From contig NZ_JAJKBJ010000006.1 in assembly GCF_023618015.1 (NCBI RefSeq), forward strand, positions 107,941 to 171,940: 64,000 nt of DNA, in the 5' to 3' direction. This DNA is from Legionella maioricensis (GTDB lineage: Bacteria > Pseudomonadota > Gammaproteobacteria > Legionellales > Legionellaceae). Of this stretch, positions 27,401 to 36,418 are shown piece after piece (the stretch's first letter is position 1; each line of letters starts with the position of its first letter). Made by a program: the position numbers and the translations under genes. Below the pieces are notes generated by a model. That model saw only the letters and a list, made by a program, of their open reading frames with translations. It ran no database searches and was not told where the DNA came from.

Positions 27401-30400
27401 AGTGGGTATGGCAGAAAAACGTGCCCATGAAGGTTTAAAACAGGCACTAATTCATAATGAACAAGGTTGTGCGTTGATTAACCAGTTAATCCATAGCCAA
27501 TTAACCTATGCAACAATTATATCCCCAGAATACCTCAAGTTCATGCTGGATTTTGTTCCTAAGCCATTGCCGGCATTTTATCAAAACTTGGCAAATGATC
27601 TGACCTTAGTCGAGCACAAAATTGATGAAAGCATATCGCCGTGGCTGAATGAGTACTTTAAGATTGACCATGAGAAGAGGTTTATTACCTGCAAGAACAT
27701 GTTGTCTGCAATTTGTAAACAGATCTTGGGATTGCCAGAAACAGAAGATTTAGATGACGACGGTGGATTTTTTGAAATTGGCTTCGATTCATTGATGATA
27801 ACTGAAATGGCGACCAGGCTAAAAGAAACCCTAAAGCCCGTTCTTAACGTGGCGGTCACTGCCGGTTTTGAGTATCCATCCATTAACAAACTGGCAAAAT
27901 ATATTGAGTCTGAGCTCGAAAATAATGTCAATAAAATGCAAGCGCTGCAGCCATCATCGGAATCCATGGACGACTCGATTGCTATTATAGGCATGAGTTG
28001 TTCACTACCTAATGCCCCCAATATTGTTGCCTTTGAGACTTTGCTCGAAAATGGGTTGAGTGGGATTAGGGAGATTCCCATCGAACGTTGGGACAATAAA
28101 AAATATTATGATCCCAATCCAGACGCACCAGGAAAATCCTACGTCAATAAACTGGGATTAATAGAGAATATCAAATGCTTTGATGCCCATTTTTTCGGCA
28201 TCAGCCCCCGTGAAGCACCGTTGATGGACCCCCAGCAGCGACTTTTTCTGGAGAATTGTTACCTGGCTTTGGAAAATGCAAACTATCCGCCTCTGTCTTT
28301 GCGCGGGAGCTTAACCGGCGTTTTTGCCGGAGTAGGGACCTCTCATGAATATTATTCTCAATTAGAAAAAGCAGGGTTGTCTAACGATGAACTGGGCATG
28401 TTTGCTGTTACTGGCAAGGCGTTGAATATTATACCTGGACGAGTGGCGTATACCTTTGATTTCAAAGGGCCTGCATTAAGCATTGATACGGCGTGCTCTT
28501 CATCTCTGGTTGCGATTCATTATGCTTGTCAAAGTTTAAAAAATCGAGAAATCGATTTGGCCCTGGCTGGCGGTGTGAATGTGTTATTACGACCAGAAAG
28601 CATCGTCAATCTATGCAAAGCTAAAGCCTTATCTCCAGAGAGTCAATGCAAAACCTTTGACGAAAATGCTGATGGTTATGCGCGGTCTGAGGGTTGTGGG
28701 GTGTTATTGCTTAAAAGAACCACAGATGCCTTACGGGATAAGGATAATATATTCGCGCTCATCAAAGCTTCGGCAATCACTAATGATGGTAAGTCTGCAG
28801 GTTTAACGGTTCCTAACGGCAAAAGCCAGGAAGAGGTCATGATGATGGCATTGGAACAAACTGAGTTATCCAGCACGGATATCAGTTATGTCGAGGCGCA
28901 TGGGACCGGCACTCCTTTAGGCGATCCCATAGAAGTTCATGCCATTAATAAAGTGTACGGAGCGCAGCGCGGCAAGGATAATCCCTTGTATATTGGTGCG
29001 GTTAAAACGAATATAGGTCATCTTGAAAGCGCTGCTGGTGTTGCCAGCGTTATTAAAACAATTATCAGTTTACAAAAAGGAACAATTTATAAGAATTTAA
29101 ATTTCAATAAATTAAATCCCCATATAAAAATAAATGATACCCGCATCGCAGTACACAATACTGCCTGGAGCAGTGAGGCAAAACTTAAATGCGCAGGGGT
29201 TAATGCGTTTGGTTTTAGCGGCACTAATGCGCATCTAATTCTTCAAGAGTTTCCTGCCAATAAAATGCAAAGGGAAAACCTGCCTGCCAAAGCGAACGTA
29301 CTGATTCTATCCGCCAAAAGCCAAGCTGCTTTAGATAATTTAGTAAAACGCTATCAGCAGTATTTGGAAACCACCTCCGATGATTTTAACGACGTGTGCT
29401 TTACCGCCGCGACTTGCCGCGATCACTATACTTATCGGGTGGCTGTAGCAGCCGAGAACGTTGTAGAAGCCAGCCAATTGTTACATAAAGGGGAGTTCGC
29501 ATCCTCTCATGGAAAAAATAATCTACTTGATTTGCCGCAGGATAAGGAACTTCAATTATTAGTTACTGATTATTTGCAAGGTAAGAAAGTAGATTGGGTA
29601 TCCTATTACAAAACCAATCGCCCTAGACTGATTAAAGTAGCATTACCTAACTACTCGTTTGATCGGGCTGAATTCTGGCTGGAAAAAAAGCGCGAAAATG
29701 GTCCAATCAGGAACATCATGCATCCTCTGTTGGGGCAGATGTTATCTATGCCAGGCGATGAGTATTTGTTCAGTCATCAGCTGGACGTGGACGGTTTAAG
29801 TTATATTAATCAGTATCGCGTTTTTGAAAAAGTGATTTTTCCTGCAGCAGCTTACATCGAATCAGGTTTAGCGACCGCCAAATCACTATTGAAGTGTAAT
29901 ACTTTTTGTATAGAGCAATTTAATATTGAACGGCCATTATACCCGGTGCAAGGACAGGATTTTCAACTACAAGCCAAACCAGGGAATAACGAACAGTACA
30001 AGATAGAGCTCTTTGCAAAACAAAACGAGCAGTGGCAAAAATTTTCTGAAATGGAAATACACGAGCTGGCCTCATCGGTGCCTGAATCTGTCGCTATTAA
30101 TGATCTGAAACTATCTTTTGATAAGCCAGTTGATATCTCACAATTCTATGCCGGTCTTAAGAAAAGTCCTTTATTTTATGGAGATGTACTTCAGGTTTTG
30201 CAAGAGGGGTATGTCAAATCAGGCAGTGTATTGACCAAAGTCGCATTGGCTAAAACCAATGAGGAACAAGGGTATTATTATCATCCTCTGGTGCTCGAAA
30301 GTGCAATACAAAGCATCTTTTTAATCAATAAGAATTATGAGGCGAATACGACTTATTTGCCTTATGCCTTCACCCGGATGACTACTTTTCAAGACGCTCC

Positions 30401-33400
30401 AAGAACAGTTTGGATTCATGTCACCAAACGTGATGTTGAGCATGAGAATGAACTTAGTGTTGATATACTGTTTTATGACAACTCAGGTTTGCTGATTGGT
30501 AGCATTGATGAACTTCGCTTAAGGAAAGTCCAGCAAAATCACTTTATTTCCTATGAATCTGTCTTACATCATCTGTATGAAATCGAGTGGGAACCACTGA
30601 ATTCAAATATACTAAACTCAGCGGAAATAGCGGATCTTTGGGTTATTGCTAAAAATGAGATTAAAGCTAAAAAAGTCATGGGAACTCTTCGTTATCAGCT
30701 CGTAGATAATGTAAATAAATTAGAGAACGTTGAGAATAAAAATATTGTATTCCTTTATGAACAAGAGCAATTCAATGATTTATTTCATTATTGTCAAAGC
30801 ATGTTTAAGTTACTTCCTGCCAGCTTTATATTGGTTACAGAAAACGCTTATGCCATTAATAACAATTCCATCGATAAGGTAAACCCTTACCATACAATGG
30901 CCAGCTCTTTTTGGAAAAGCTTTAGAAATGAGCTTGAATTCAATAAAAATTATACGATTGACCTCGACTCAAACAGTACCTTGAAAGATGCGTTAAGATA
31001 TCTATTCAATACGACAAGTACTGAAACCCAATTTGCGGCGAGGGATTTACTCTATGTACCCAGACTGAAGAGAAAACAGATTCCTATCGATCCTGAGCAG
31101 CCCAAAGTATTGTTTGATAGAGAAGCCAGTTACCTTATTACCGGCGGTACCGGTGGTTTGGCAGAGCCATTGATTGATTATCTCATTCGCAGTGGGGTGA
31201 AACATATTATTATTACCAGTCGCTCCGAATGTCCCACGAAGACAAAAGACTTGATTGATAGTGCCCGAAAAAAGCAAGTTTGCGTAAGGCATTATTCCGC
31301 TGATGCAAGTAACCTGCTGCAGATGAAACAGATAATTGAGGAAATTGAGCAAAGCTCTAGACCATTAAGAGGCGTATTTCATCTTGCGGGGGTGATTCGG
31401 GACGAATTGATCGTTAATCTGGATGAGGACGCGTTTCAACAGGTATTAAATGCAAAAATGGATAGCGCTTTGGTTCTCCACCAATTAACTAAAAATCTTC
31501 AATTAGATTTGTTTGTCTTGTTTTCTTCTTCTGCGTCCATACTCGGCTCCAGAGGACAATCCAACTATGTCGCTGCCAATGGCTTTTTAGATGGCTTGGC
31601 ACACCTACGGCAACAGCAGGGATTACCAGCGATTGCGATTAACTGGGGGGCGTTTAACACTCTAGGGATGACTGCAAAGAATATGGATTCTTTGCAACGA
31701 CGTGGTTTCATACCATTAGCCAAAGAGCACATCGATGTGCTTGATGTGTTATTGCAAAGTCAGTTACCACAAATTGTATTATGCCCTATTCATTGGGATA
31801 TTTATTTCAAAAACAGGCCTAAATATATAGAATTATCCGATCAGGTTAAGCATGCGACAGCTACTGAGCCGCTCTTTTTATCCTTTCTTCAACAACATAG
31901 CCATAAAGAACGTGTTGTCATACTGAGCCAGACATTATGCGATATTACCGCAGATATTTTGGGGTTAACCAGCGCCGAACAAGTAGGAGTAAAAAATGAT
32001 CTGTTCTCCCTGGGGATGGACTCTCTGATGTCTTTGGATCTTAGAAACCGCATTCACGATAAATTGCGATGTCCAACACTTAGCTTGCCAATAGAGTATT
32101 TTATTAATGAACCAAGAATCGAAAAAATTGCACGAAATATTGCAAATGAATTACACATTGTTTTTGAAAAAGCACGAGAGGTTCACGGAGCAGAAAATGC
32201 AACCGAAGAAGAAATACCTTTATCTGATACTCAATACGTATTCTGGGTAATCAGAAAACTGGGAAGTAGTTTTAACTGCGGGATGCAGTTACAACTGCAC
32301 GGTAAACTCAACAAAGAATACCTTTCCCAAGCCATGGATTTTGCTATTAAGCAAAATAGTGTTTTTTGGATAAACATTAACGATGATGTACCAGTCCAAA
32401 GACTGAAAAAACAGGGACAGTTCAACTTAATCTACGAAGACATTTCTTCAAGTTATAATCCGCAGGTATTAAACAAAGTGTTTTTTGAGAATATAAAACA
32501 GCTTATTCCATTTAACGAACAACCACTGATTAGAATATATCTTTATAAGTTGAATCACGATTTGCATGAATTGCACATCATGATTCCGCATATTATCCTC
32601 GATGATTCATCATACCGAACTCTCTTTGAGCAATTCAAAAAAAATTACGAGACCCTGCTTCTGGGGAATAGCCTTGTTCCTGTACCCGAAAATTATACCT
32701 ATTTTGATTATGTGAAACAGAATAATTTTTATTATGAACAAGACCTGCAAGATAAAGTTGATTTTTGGCGGGTTTATAATAAAGGTTTTCAACGCTTGAG
32801 TTTTGGTCGGACACATCATTTGCCTGATGCAACCAATCAAGCGAAAAATTTATTTCATTACCCTCTCGATGCTCGCCTTATTGAAAAATTTAAGGAGTGG
32901 CACCAGGAAAAAAACATTAATGTGAGCACTGGCTTAATTGCTGCATGCCAAATTGTTTTTTATAAGCTTAGTCGCCAAAAGAAAATACCCATTACGATAC
33001 TGCACAGTGGAAGAGAGGGCAGCCATTACAAGTCAGTTATAGGCTTGTTCACAGAATACAAAAGGCTCAATATTACTTTAAATAAAAAATATAAATTCAT
33101 TGATTTTCTCAAGTCGATTGAAGAGCAACTATTAAAAACAGCACCCTATCAGAAATGTTCGCAAGCCATTAAGATTGCGGGGTTAAGAGACACTCGATTA
33201 TCAATTGGTCAGTATTTGACCTATGTATATAGTAAATTATTTCTTATGAAACATTTTAAAAAAACCGGGCTTAATCCAATTGTCATAGATTACCATCTGA
33301 GAACCTTGAGCCTGACAATATGGCGTAGAATAAACTATCGAATCAAATATAGGCTCAATCAGTTATTCAAACTAAAGCTGCGACTTCAAAAACCAGCCAG

Positions 33401-33692
33401 GCTGAGAATACTTATTAACATTACCGCAAGTTTTTTTATCAAAGACCCCAGAGACATGAATTTTGCAGGTCTTAATACCAGTATCCCCTATCATTATGGC
33501 AGCGTGGATCGCCCTATAAGTAATCAAGCTTTATGGCTGTATTTTACAAAAGATCAGTATAATGAATATCGATTATCAATTAATGGTCCCTTAACAATAT
33601 ACTGTAAAGATCAAATAGCCCAGGGATTGAATCAAGTGATGATGATGTTACTGGAGAATGATGAATTAAGTATTGATGATTTGCTTAGCTAA
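24474..33692 (+). CDS. AT-less type I polyketide synthase ending in a condensation domain
   Basis: The 3072-residue synthase has these domains in order. KS1 has Cys187, His322 and His362. A post-AT-like linker (LYSFDRKAYWHD) follows, then KR1 (about 590-990). ACP1 carries Ser1106 in GFDSLM. KS2 has Cys1341, His1476 and His1516. The DH-like domain (about 1749-2010) has Tyr1781 and Glu1942 at the catalytic His and Asp positions. KR2 (about 2020-2420) is followed by ACP2 with Ser2517 in GMDSLM. The condensation domain (about 2575-3072) has PHIILDD with His2706 and Asp2710. There is no acyltransferase, loading module or thioesterase, so malonyl must be loaded in trans and release probably uses the condensation domain. 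Two elongation rounds with ketoreduction are expected. Confidence 0.93.
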   Translation: MQHEKNIKDILNEPIAIVGMNCQFPGVNTDIEDVNAFYEMLINKQTSIKEVPENRWDINKYYDAARQKEDKIVSRKGGFLNDPRLFDAPFFKITPTEVKQIDPQQRLFLEVSIRALNHANIRLDSLKDSNTGVYCGISTHDYSQLNYKDHIKFNAYTYIGSADSAAAGRLCYFLNLKGPCITVDTACSSSLSALYLATTALRNRQCDMAIVGGVHLSLCPEIFIGVTKANMLSAVGQCSSFDASADGYARSEGCGVVIVKRLSDAIKDNNTIHGVIKSIVMNQDGGGMGMAAPNLEAQIAMHQAVLEQANLSASEIDYIEAHGTGTVVGDSVEFNAIQYIHQGHHSKEKPLIIGALKSNLGHTISSSGIASLIKVIEALKNETIPANLHFSTPNPAITPESIPALFPVKTISFAEHPNKKRYAQVSNFGFTGTNVSAVIEEAPKGVLKAATADSSEPLCFILSANSEHSLQQMMVSYLRYLQQSSVNLRDVCYTLINCRDHYRFRCAIVAKDKEDLIKKIESQDYELKKVTIKKDLKTTENDAKHIYEDYLSGANIRLDKSKGQYNEVDLPLYSFDRKAYWHDKETRSDVSVPKDWCFQLEWQYQPFDKQNRKLKGNHWLLIGAKQLASGFIEQGLHIVRDDDNYSLDTLDGIIFAAGFDLTSPQDIDASIDLQKKTLKQLLTLIKVLNHKAIELQLIVLTHNAIAELAVNRVNLGNSMLPGFCKTLVLELPQYKSILIDLDKTDEANYAKQVVNEMNHNHGSHYEHVVAYRDGKRLVSRLKKATLYGEERALHGDGRYLISGGCGGLGLVTAQALLLSGAKELILVSRNVDKPSLKASIKKIQSHYPDRVIRTVSLDITDKEKLRHLLAESNVDGLLKGIVHAAGASLNAPLLEHQDEDIDHLFSAKVQGGWYLHELTRHCNLDFFVVYSSVSSVFGSNKESVYSATNSFLDALIAERHRLGLAGTAIQWGPWAEVGMAEKRAHEGLKQALIHNEQGCALINQLIHSQLTYATIISPEYLKFMLDFVPKPLPAFYQNLANDLTLVEHKIDESISPWLNEYFKIDHEKRFITCKNMLSAICKQILGLPETEDLDDDGGFFEIGFDSLMITEMATRLKETLKPVLNVAVTAGFEYPSINKLAKYIESELENNVNKMQALQPSSESMDDSIAIIGMSCSLPNAPNIVAFETLLENGLSGIREIPIERWDNKKYYDPNPDAPGKSYVNKLGLIENIKCFDAHFFGISPREAPLMDPQQRLFLENCYLALENANYPPLSLRGSLTGVFAGVGTSHEYYSQLEKAGLSNDELGMFAVTGKALNIIPGRVAYTFDFKGPALSIDTACSSSLVAIHYACQSLKNREIDLALAGGVNVLLRPESIVNLCKAKALSPESQCKTFDENADGYARSEGCGVLLLKRTTDALRDKDNIFALIKASAITNDGKSAGLTVPNGKSQEEVMMMALEQTELSSTDISYVEAHGTGTPLGDPIEVHAINKVYGAQRGKDNPLYIGAVKTNIGHLESAAGVASVIKTIISLQKGTIYKNLNFNKLNPHIKINDTRIAVHNTAWSSEAKLKCAGVNAFGFSGTNAHLILQEFPANKMQRENLPAKANVLILSAKSQAALDNLVKRYQQYLETTSDDFNDVCFTAATCRDHYTYRVAVAAENVVEASQLLHKGEFASSHGKNNLLDLPQDKELQLLVTDYLQGKKVDWVSYYKTNRPRLIKVALPNYSFDRAEFWLEKKRENGPIRNIMHPLLGQMLSMPGDEYLFSHQLDVDGLSYINQYRVFEKVIFPAAAYIESGLATAKSLLKCNTFCIEQFNIERPLYPVQGQDFQLQAKPGNNEQYKIELFAKQNEQWQKFSEMEIHELASSVPESVAINDLKLSFDKPVDISQFYAGLKKSPLFYGDVLQVLQEGYVKSGSVLTKVALAKTNEEQGYYYHPLVLESAIQSIFLINKNYEANTTYLPYAFTRMTTFQDAPRTVWIHVTKRDVEHENELSVDILFYDNSGLLIGSIDELRLRKVQQNHFISYESVLHHLYEIEWEPLNSNILNSAEIADLWVIAKNEIKAKKVMGTLRYQLVDNVNKLENVENKNIVFLYEQEQFNDLFHYCQSMFKLLPASFILVTENAYAINNNSIDKVNPYHTMASSFWKSFRNELEFNKNYTIDLDSNSTLKDALRYLFNTTSTETQFAARDLLYVPRLKRKQIPIDPEQPKVLFDREASYLITGGTGGLAEPLIDYLIRSGVKHIIITSRSECPTKTKDLIDSARKKQVCVRHYSADASNLLQMKQIIEEIEQSSRPLRGVFHLAGVIRDELIVNLDEDAFQQVLNAKMDSALVLHQLTKNLQLDLFVLFSSSASILGSRGQSNYVAANGFLDGLAHLRQQQGLPAIAINWGAFNTLGMTAKNMDSLQRRGFIPLAKEHIDVLDVLLQSQLPQIVLCPIHWDIYFKNRPKYIELSDQVKHATATEPLFLSFLQQHSHKERVVILSQTLCDITADILGLTSAEQVGVKNDLFSLGMDSLMSLDLRNRIHDKLRCPTLSLPIEYFINEPRIEKIARNIANELHIVFEKAREVHGAENATEEEIPLSDTQYVFWVIRKLGSSFNCGMQLQLHGKLNKEYLSQAMDFAIKQNSVFWININDDVPVQRLKKQGQFNLIYEDISSSYNPQVLNKVFFENIKQLIPFNEQPLIRIYLYKLNHDLHELHIMIPHIILDDSSYRTLFEQFKKNYETLLLGNSLVPVPENYTYFDYVKQNNFYYEQDLQDKVDFWRVYNKGFQRLSFGRTHHLPDATNQAKNLFHYPLDARLIEKFKEWHQEKNINVSTGLIAACQIVFYKLSRQKKIPITILHSGREGSHYKSVIGLFTEYKRLNITLNKKYKFIDFLKSIEEQLLKTAPYQKCSQAIKIAGLRDTRLSIGQYLTYVYSKLFLMKHFKKTGLNPIVIDYHLRTLSLTIWRRINYRIKYRLNQLFKLKLRLQKPARLRILINITASFFIKDPRDMNFAGLNTSIPYHYGSVDRPISNQALWLYFTKDQYNEYRLSINGPLTIYCKDQIAQGLNQVMMMLLENDELSIDDLLS

Positions 33693-34534
33693 TCCTTCGT
33701 CATCTCAGGGGTATTAGCAGTAGAGGTAATGGGGGATTGCTTAGGAAGATTAAAATTCTTTTCCTCAATAATTTTGCCACTTATCCCATCGACAATGACG
33801 TACCCGTCCAGATAAGATTTCATCTTGGTAAATGAATTGGCTATACGTTGTGAAACATAAATTATAAAATCAGCAGACACATATCGCCCCGTTTTCTGAT
33901 ATCTTTTAAGTGTACGTTCCTTAGCGACAGTTACGGGGATTTGTACATAGACCACGTAAATTTTATACCCTAATTTTTTAAAGTGAATGGCGGTATTTAT
34001 ATATTTCTGGCCGACCAGGCTGCCATCATAAATGATGTTGTTTTCGCAGTGTTTCTCCAGTTGATTGAATACTTCATTAATAATATCAGTCACTTCCTCC
34101 TGGGTATTAATTGCATTCCAGCCTTTATATTCAGGTAATTTTTCTCGAATTTCATCTGCATCTATATGAACATACTGATTTATATCTTTGATATGTTTTT
34201 TCAAGAAAGTTGTTTTACCTGAACCGGCTAATCCTGCGGTAAAGAGCGCCACGGTCTGTTTTTTATTAACACAGGGCTTGTTCTGTATTATTTCCGTGAT
34301 GATTTTTTGATGCAAAGCCAATCGTTGTTCCGCGTATTGGCCGGTTTGTTGATTAAAATACATGGATTTTGTACTCGGGGTTTTTTTGATATATTCCTCA
34401 ATGATACTTTGAGCGTCTAAATCAATTCGCTTTACTCCATTTTGATCCACAGGAGGAAAAACAGGAGATGAAAAGGCGGATAGGCTGAGTAAAAATAAAA
34501 TAAGCAGTGACATTTTTTTATGGCAATCCTTCAT
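33689..34534 (-). CDS. Exported zeta-toxin-like P-loop kinase
   Basis: The 281-residue protein has a signal peptide (MSLLILFLLSLSAFSSP). A zeta-toxin/AAA-type kinase domain follows: Walker A AGLAGSGKTTFLKK, a HIDADEIREKLPEY segment as in zeta toxins, IIYDGSLV, and VYVQIPVTVAKERTLKR with RYVSADFI. Zeta toxins phosphorylate UDP-GlcNAc in the cytoplasm and need an antitoxin; here there is an export signal and no antitoxin gene. It could act outside the cytoplasm or have another substrate. Its stop codon overlaps the polyketide synthase stop on the other strand by 3 bp. Confidence 0.75.
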   Translation of the reverse strand: MKDCHKKMSLLILFLLSLSAFSSPVFPPVDQNGVKRIDLDAQSIIEEYIKKTPSTKSMYFNQQTGQYAEQRLALHQKIITEIIQNKPCVNKKQTVALFTAGLAGSGKTTFLKKHIKDINQYVHIDADEIREKLPEYKGWNAINTQEEVTDIINEVFNQLEKHCENNIIYDGSLVGQKYINTAIHFKKLGYKIYVVYVQIPVTVAKERTLKRYQKTGRYVSADFIIYVSQRIANSFTKMKSYLDGYVIVDGISGKIIEEKNFNLPKQSPITSTANTPEMTKD

Positions 34535-34665
34535 CGTTTTTTCCTGTAAATTAATCCCTCATGTTGCCATTGATTTGAGACTAGCTTAATTTTCTTAAAT
34601 GGGCAAATCGTATCAAGGGGGGATGCCGGATTGAATTTAAAATTAACTTATCTTAGGGAGTAGGC

Positions 34666-35541
34666 ATGACCGTCACGCAAAACTCTGCAAAACCGGCTAT
34701 TCACAGTGGAACTTTCAACATTGGTGGCGATCTTGTTGTTCATCGCTTAGGTTTTGGGGCAATGCGTCTTACAGGACGAGGTGTTTGGGGGGAGCCGGCA
34801 AATCATCAGGAGGTCATTTCAGTTCTCCATCGTGCCTTGGATCTGGGAATAACGCTTATTGATACGGCTGATTATTATGGACCTGAAATATCAGAAAAAC
34901 TTATTGCAGAGGCTTTATATCCCTATCCTCAGAATTTGGTTATCGCTACCAAAGGAGGATTGGTCAGGCCAGGTCCAGAGCAGTGGATTATAAATGGTGA
35001 TCCTAAACATCTGCGAGCTGCTTGTGAAGGGAGTCTTAAACGTCTAAAGCTAGAGCGAATTGATCTGTATCAATTACATCGCATCGATTCACAAATTCCA
35101 TTAGAGGAGCAGATCGGCGTGTTAATTGACTTACAACAAGAAGGAAAGATACGCCATATTGGTTTATCAGAGGTCAGTGTGAAGCAGATTGAGGCGGTAC
35201 GAAAGATGACTCCCATCGTTTCGGTGCAAAATAAATATAACTTAATGGAGCGAAGCGCAGAGTCTGTGTTGGAATATTGCACGCAAGAACACATTGCCTT
35301 TATCCCATGGTATCCACTGGCAACAGGGAATCTAACCCGTCAGGGGGGCATATTAACTCGTTTGGCGAATAAAGTTCATGCTCAACCGGCTCAAATAGCG
35401 CTTGCCTGGTTGCTAAAAAAATCTCCGGTTCTATTGCCTATTCCTGGAACATCCAGCGTCAAACATCTGGAAGAAAATATCCGAGCTGCACTTTTGGAGC
35501 TTGATGATTCGGCCATGAACGAATTAGAGGGTATCGGATAA
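34666..35541 (+). CDS. Aldo/keto reductase
   Basis: The 291-residue (alpha/beta)8 NADPH oxidoreductase shows LGFGAMRLTG, GITLIDTADYYG (catalytic Asp and Tyr), VIATKGG (Lys), and LYQLHRID (His). The cofactor-phosphate end PIPGTSSVKHLEENI completes the set. AGGGAG precedes the ATG. It reduces aldehydes or ketones to alcohols; the natural substrate is unknown. It lies on the same strand as the polyketide locus but across the convergent kinase, so membership is doubtful. Confidence 0.93.
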   Translation: MTVTQNSAKPAIHSGTFNIGGDLVVHRLGFGAMRLTGRGVWGEPANHQEVISVLHRALDLGITLIDTADYYGPEISEKLIAEALYPYPQNLVIATKGGLVRPGPEQWIINGDPKHLRAACEGSLKRLKLERIDLYQLHRIDSQIPLEEQIGVLIDLQQEGKIRHIGLSEVSVKQIEAVRKMTPIVSVQNKYNLMERSAESVLEYCTQEHIAFIPWYPLATGNLTRQGGILTRLANKVHAQPAQIALAWLLKKSPVLLPIPGTSSVKHLEENIRAALLELDDSAMNELEGIG

Positions 35542-35638
35542 AGAAAACAAAAGAGCAATGCTTAAGTTTGGTATGAGCTACAATTATATGTATTTATACG
35601 GCAACATGGAGTTGGTATAAAGAAGATAATGCCTATAG

Positions 35639-35852
35639 GATGCCCCACGGTGGTACATTTCTCCGGAAAATAAAATTAGTGTGGAGGGTGATATTAAATC
35701 GGAAGTAATTAATGAATTACAGGGCGCGTGGTCATGAGTTTGTATCAAGTCCCACGGTTATCTATGGGGGCGGCCAGGCGATTTACTGCCTAGAAGAGGG
35801 GTATTGGGCTGCATCAGATCCACGAAAAGATGGGCAGGCAGTTGGCTTTTAA
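35639..35852 (+). pseudogene. Gamma-glutamyltransferase C-terminal remnant
   Basis: Reading two frames joined by one frameshift near 35720 gives a peptide starting DAPRWYISPEN, continuing through EVINELQ then RGHEF, YGGGQAIYC, and ending ASDPRKDGQAVGF before a TAA. This is the C-terminus of the small subunit of gamma-glutamyltransferase (A-x-D-P-R-x-x-G-x-A-V-G). The catalytic Thr region and the large subunit are absent and a stop precedes the fragment. It is therefore the decayed tail of a lost gene, filling most of the 400-bp gap. Confidence 0.72.
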
Positions 35853-35940
35853 ATTTCTGTTAAGCTGAAGGTAAAGCTGGTTTTTGTAAAAATAAAAATG
35901 TTATAGAGTATGAGCATCAAGTTTAAGACAGGAGAACACT

Positions 35941-36345
35941 ATGTTAAATACGGATATTTTAAATATTAATCCCCAAACAGTCTGTTTTATTATTGCCAAA
36001 GCAAAGGAATTTCAGGCAAAAGAAGGGGTTACTTTTGATGAAGAAACACCAAATGCAGAATATGAATATGATACGGAGCAGGTTTTGGCCGATCATCCGG
36101 ACGATTTGAGTTACCTTGAGGTCAGTCAAATAATAGAAAGCCTGGATCCGGATCAGAAAGTTGATCTCCTTTGTTTGATGTATCTTGGTAGAGGGGATTT
36201 CGGTGAAAATGATTGGAGTAATGCACATAAGGAGGCCCGTAATAATTTAGCTCCCAATTTAACTGGTTATTTATTTTCCAAGCCCACTATTGCTTATTAT
36301 TTGGAAAAAGGATTGGAGTGCTTAGGATATTCATGTAATGAATAA
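35941..36345 (+). CDS. DUF3775 family protein
   Basis: The 134-residue soluble acidic protein shows the DUF3775 pattern: VCFIIAKAKEFQAKE at the start, LDPDQKVDLLCLMYLGRGDF in the middle and a terminal YYLEKGLECLGYSC helix. Function is unknown in the family. AGGAG lies 7 bp before the ATG. It follows the gamma-glutamyltransferase remnant by 88 bp. Confidence 0.78.
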   Translation: MLNTDILNINPQTVCFIIAKAKEFQAKEGVTFDEETPNAEYEYDTEQVLADHPDDLSYLEVSQIIESLDPDQKVDLLCLMYLGRGDFGENDWSNAHKEARNNLAPNLTGYLFSKPTIAYYLEKGLECLGYSCNE

Positions 36346-36418
36346 CCCTTCTGGCCATTTTTTGTTGTAACGACGAAACACAAGTTATATCGATTAAGGG
36401 GGAGTCGTCTTATTCACT

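Noticed and set aside
33689..34665. Toxin-antitoxin pair for the zeta-like kinase
   Set aside because: No small epsilon-like ORF is found on either side, and the kinase carries a signal peptide.
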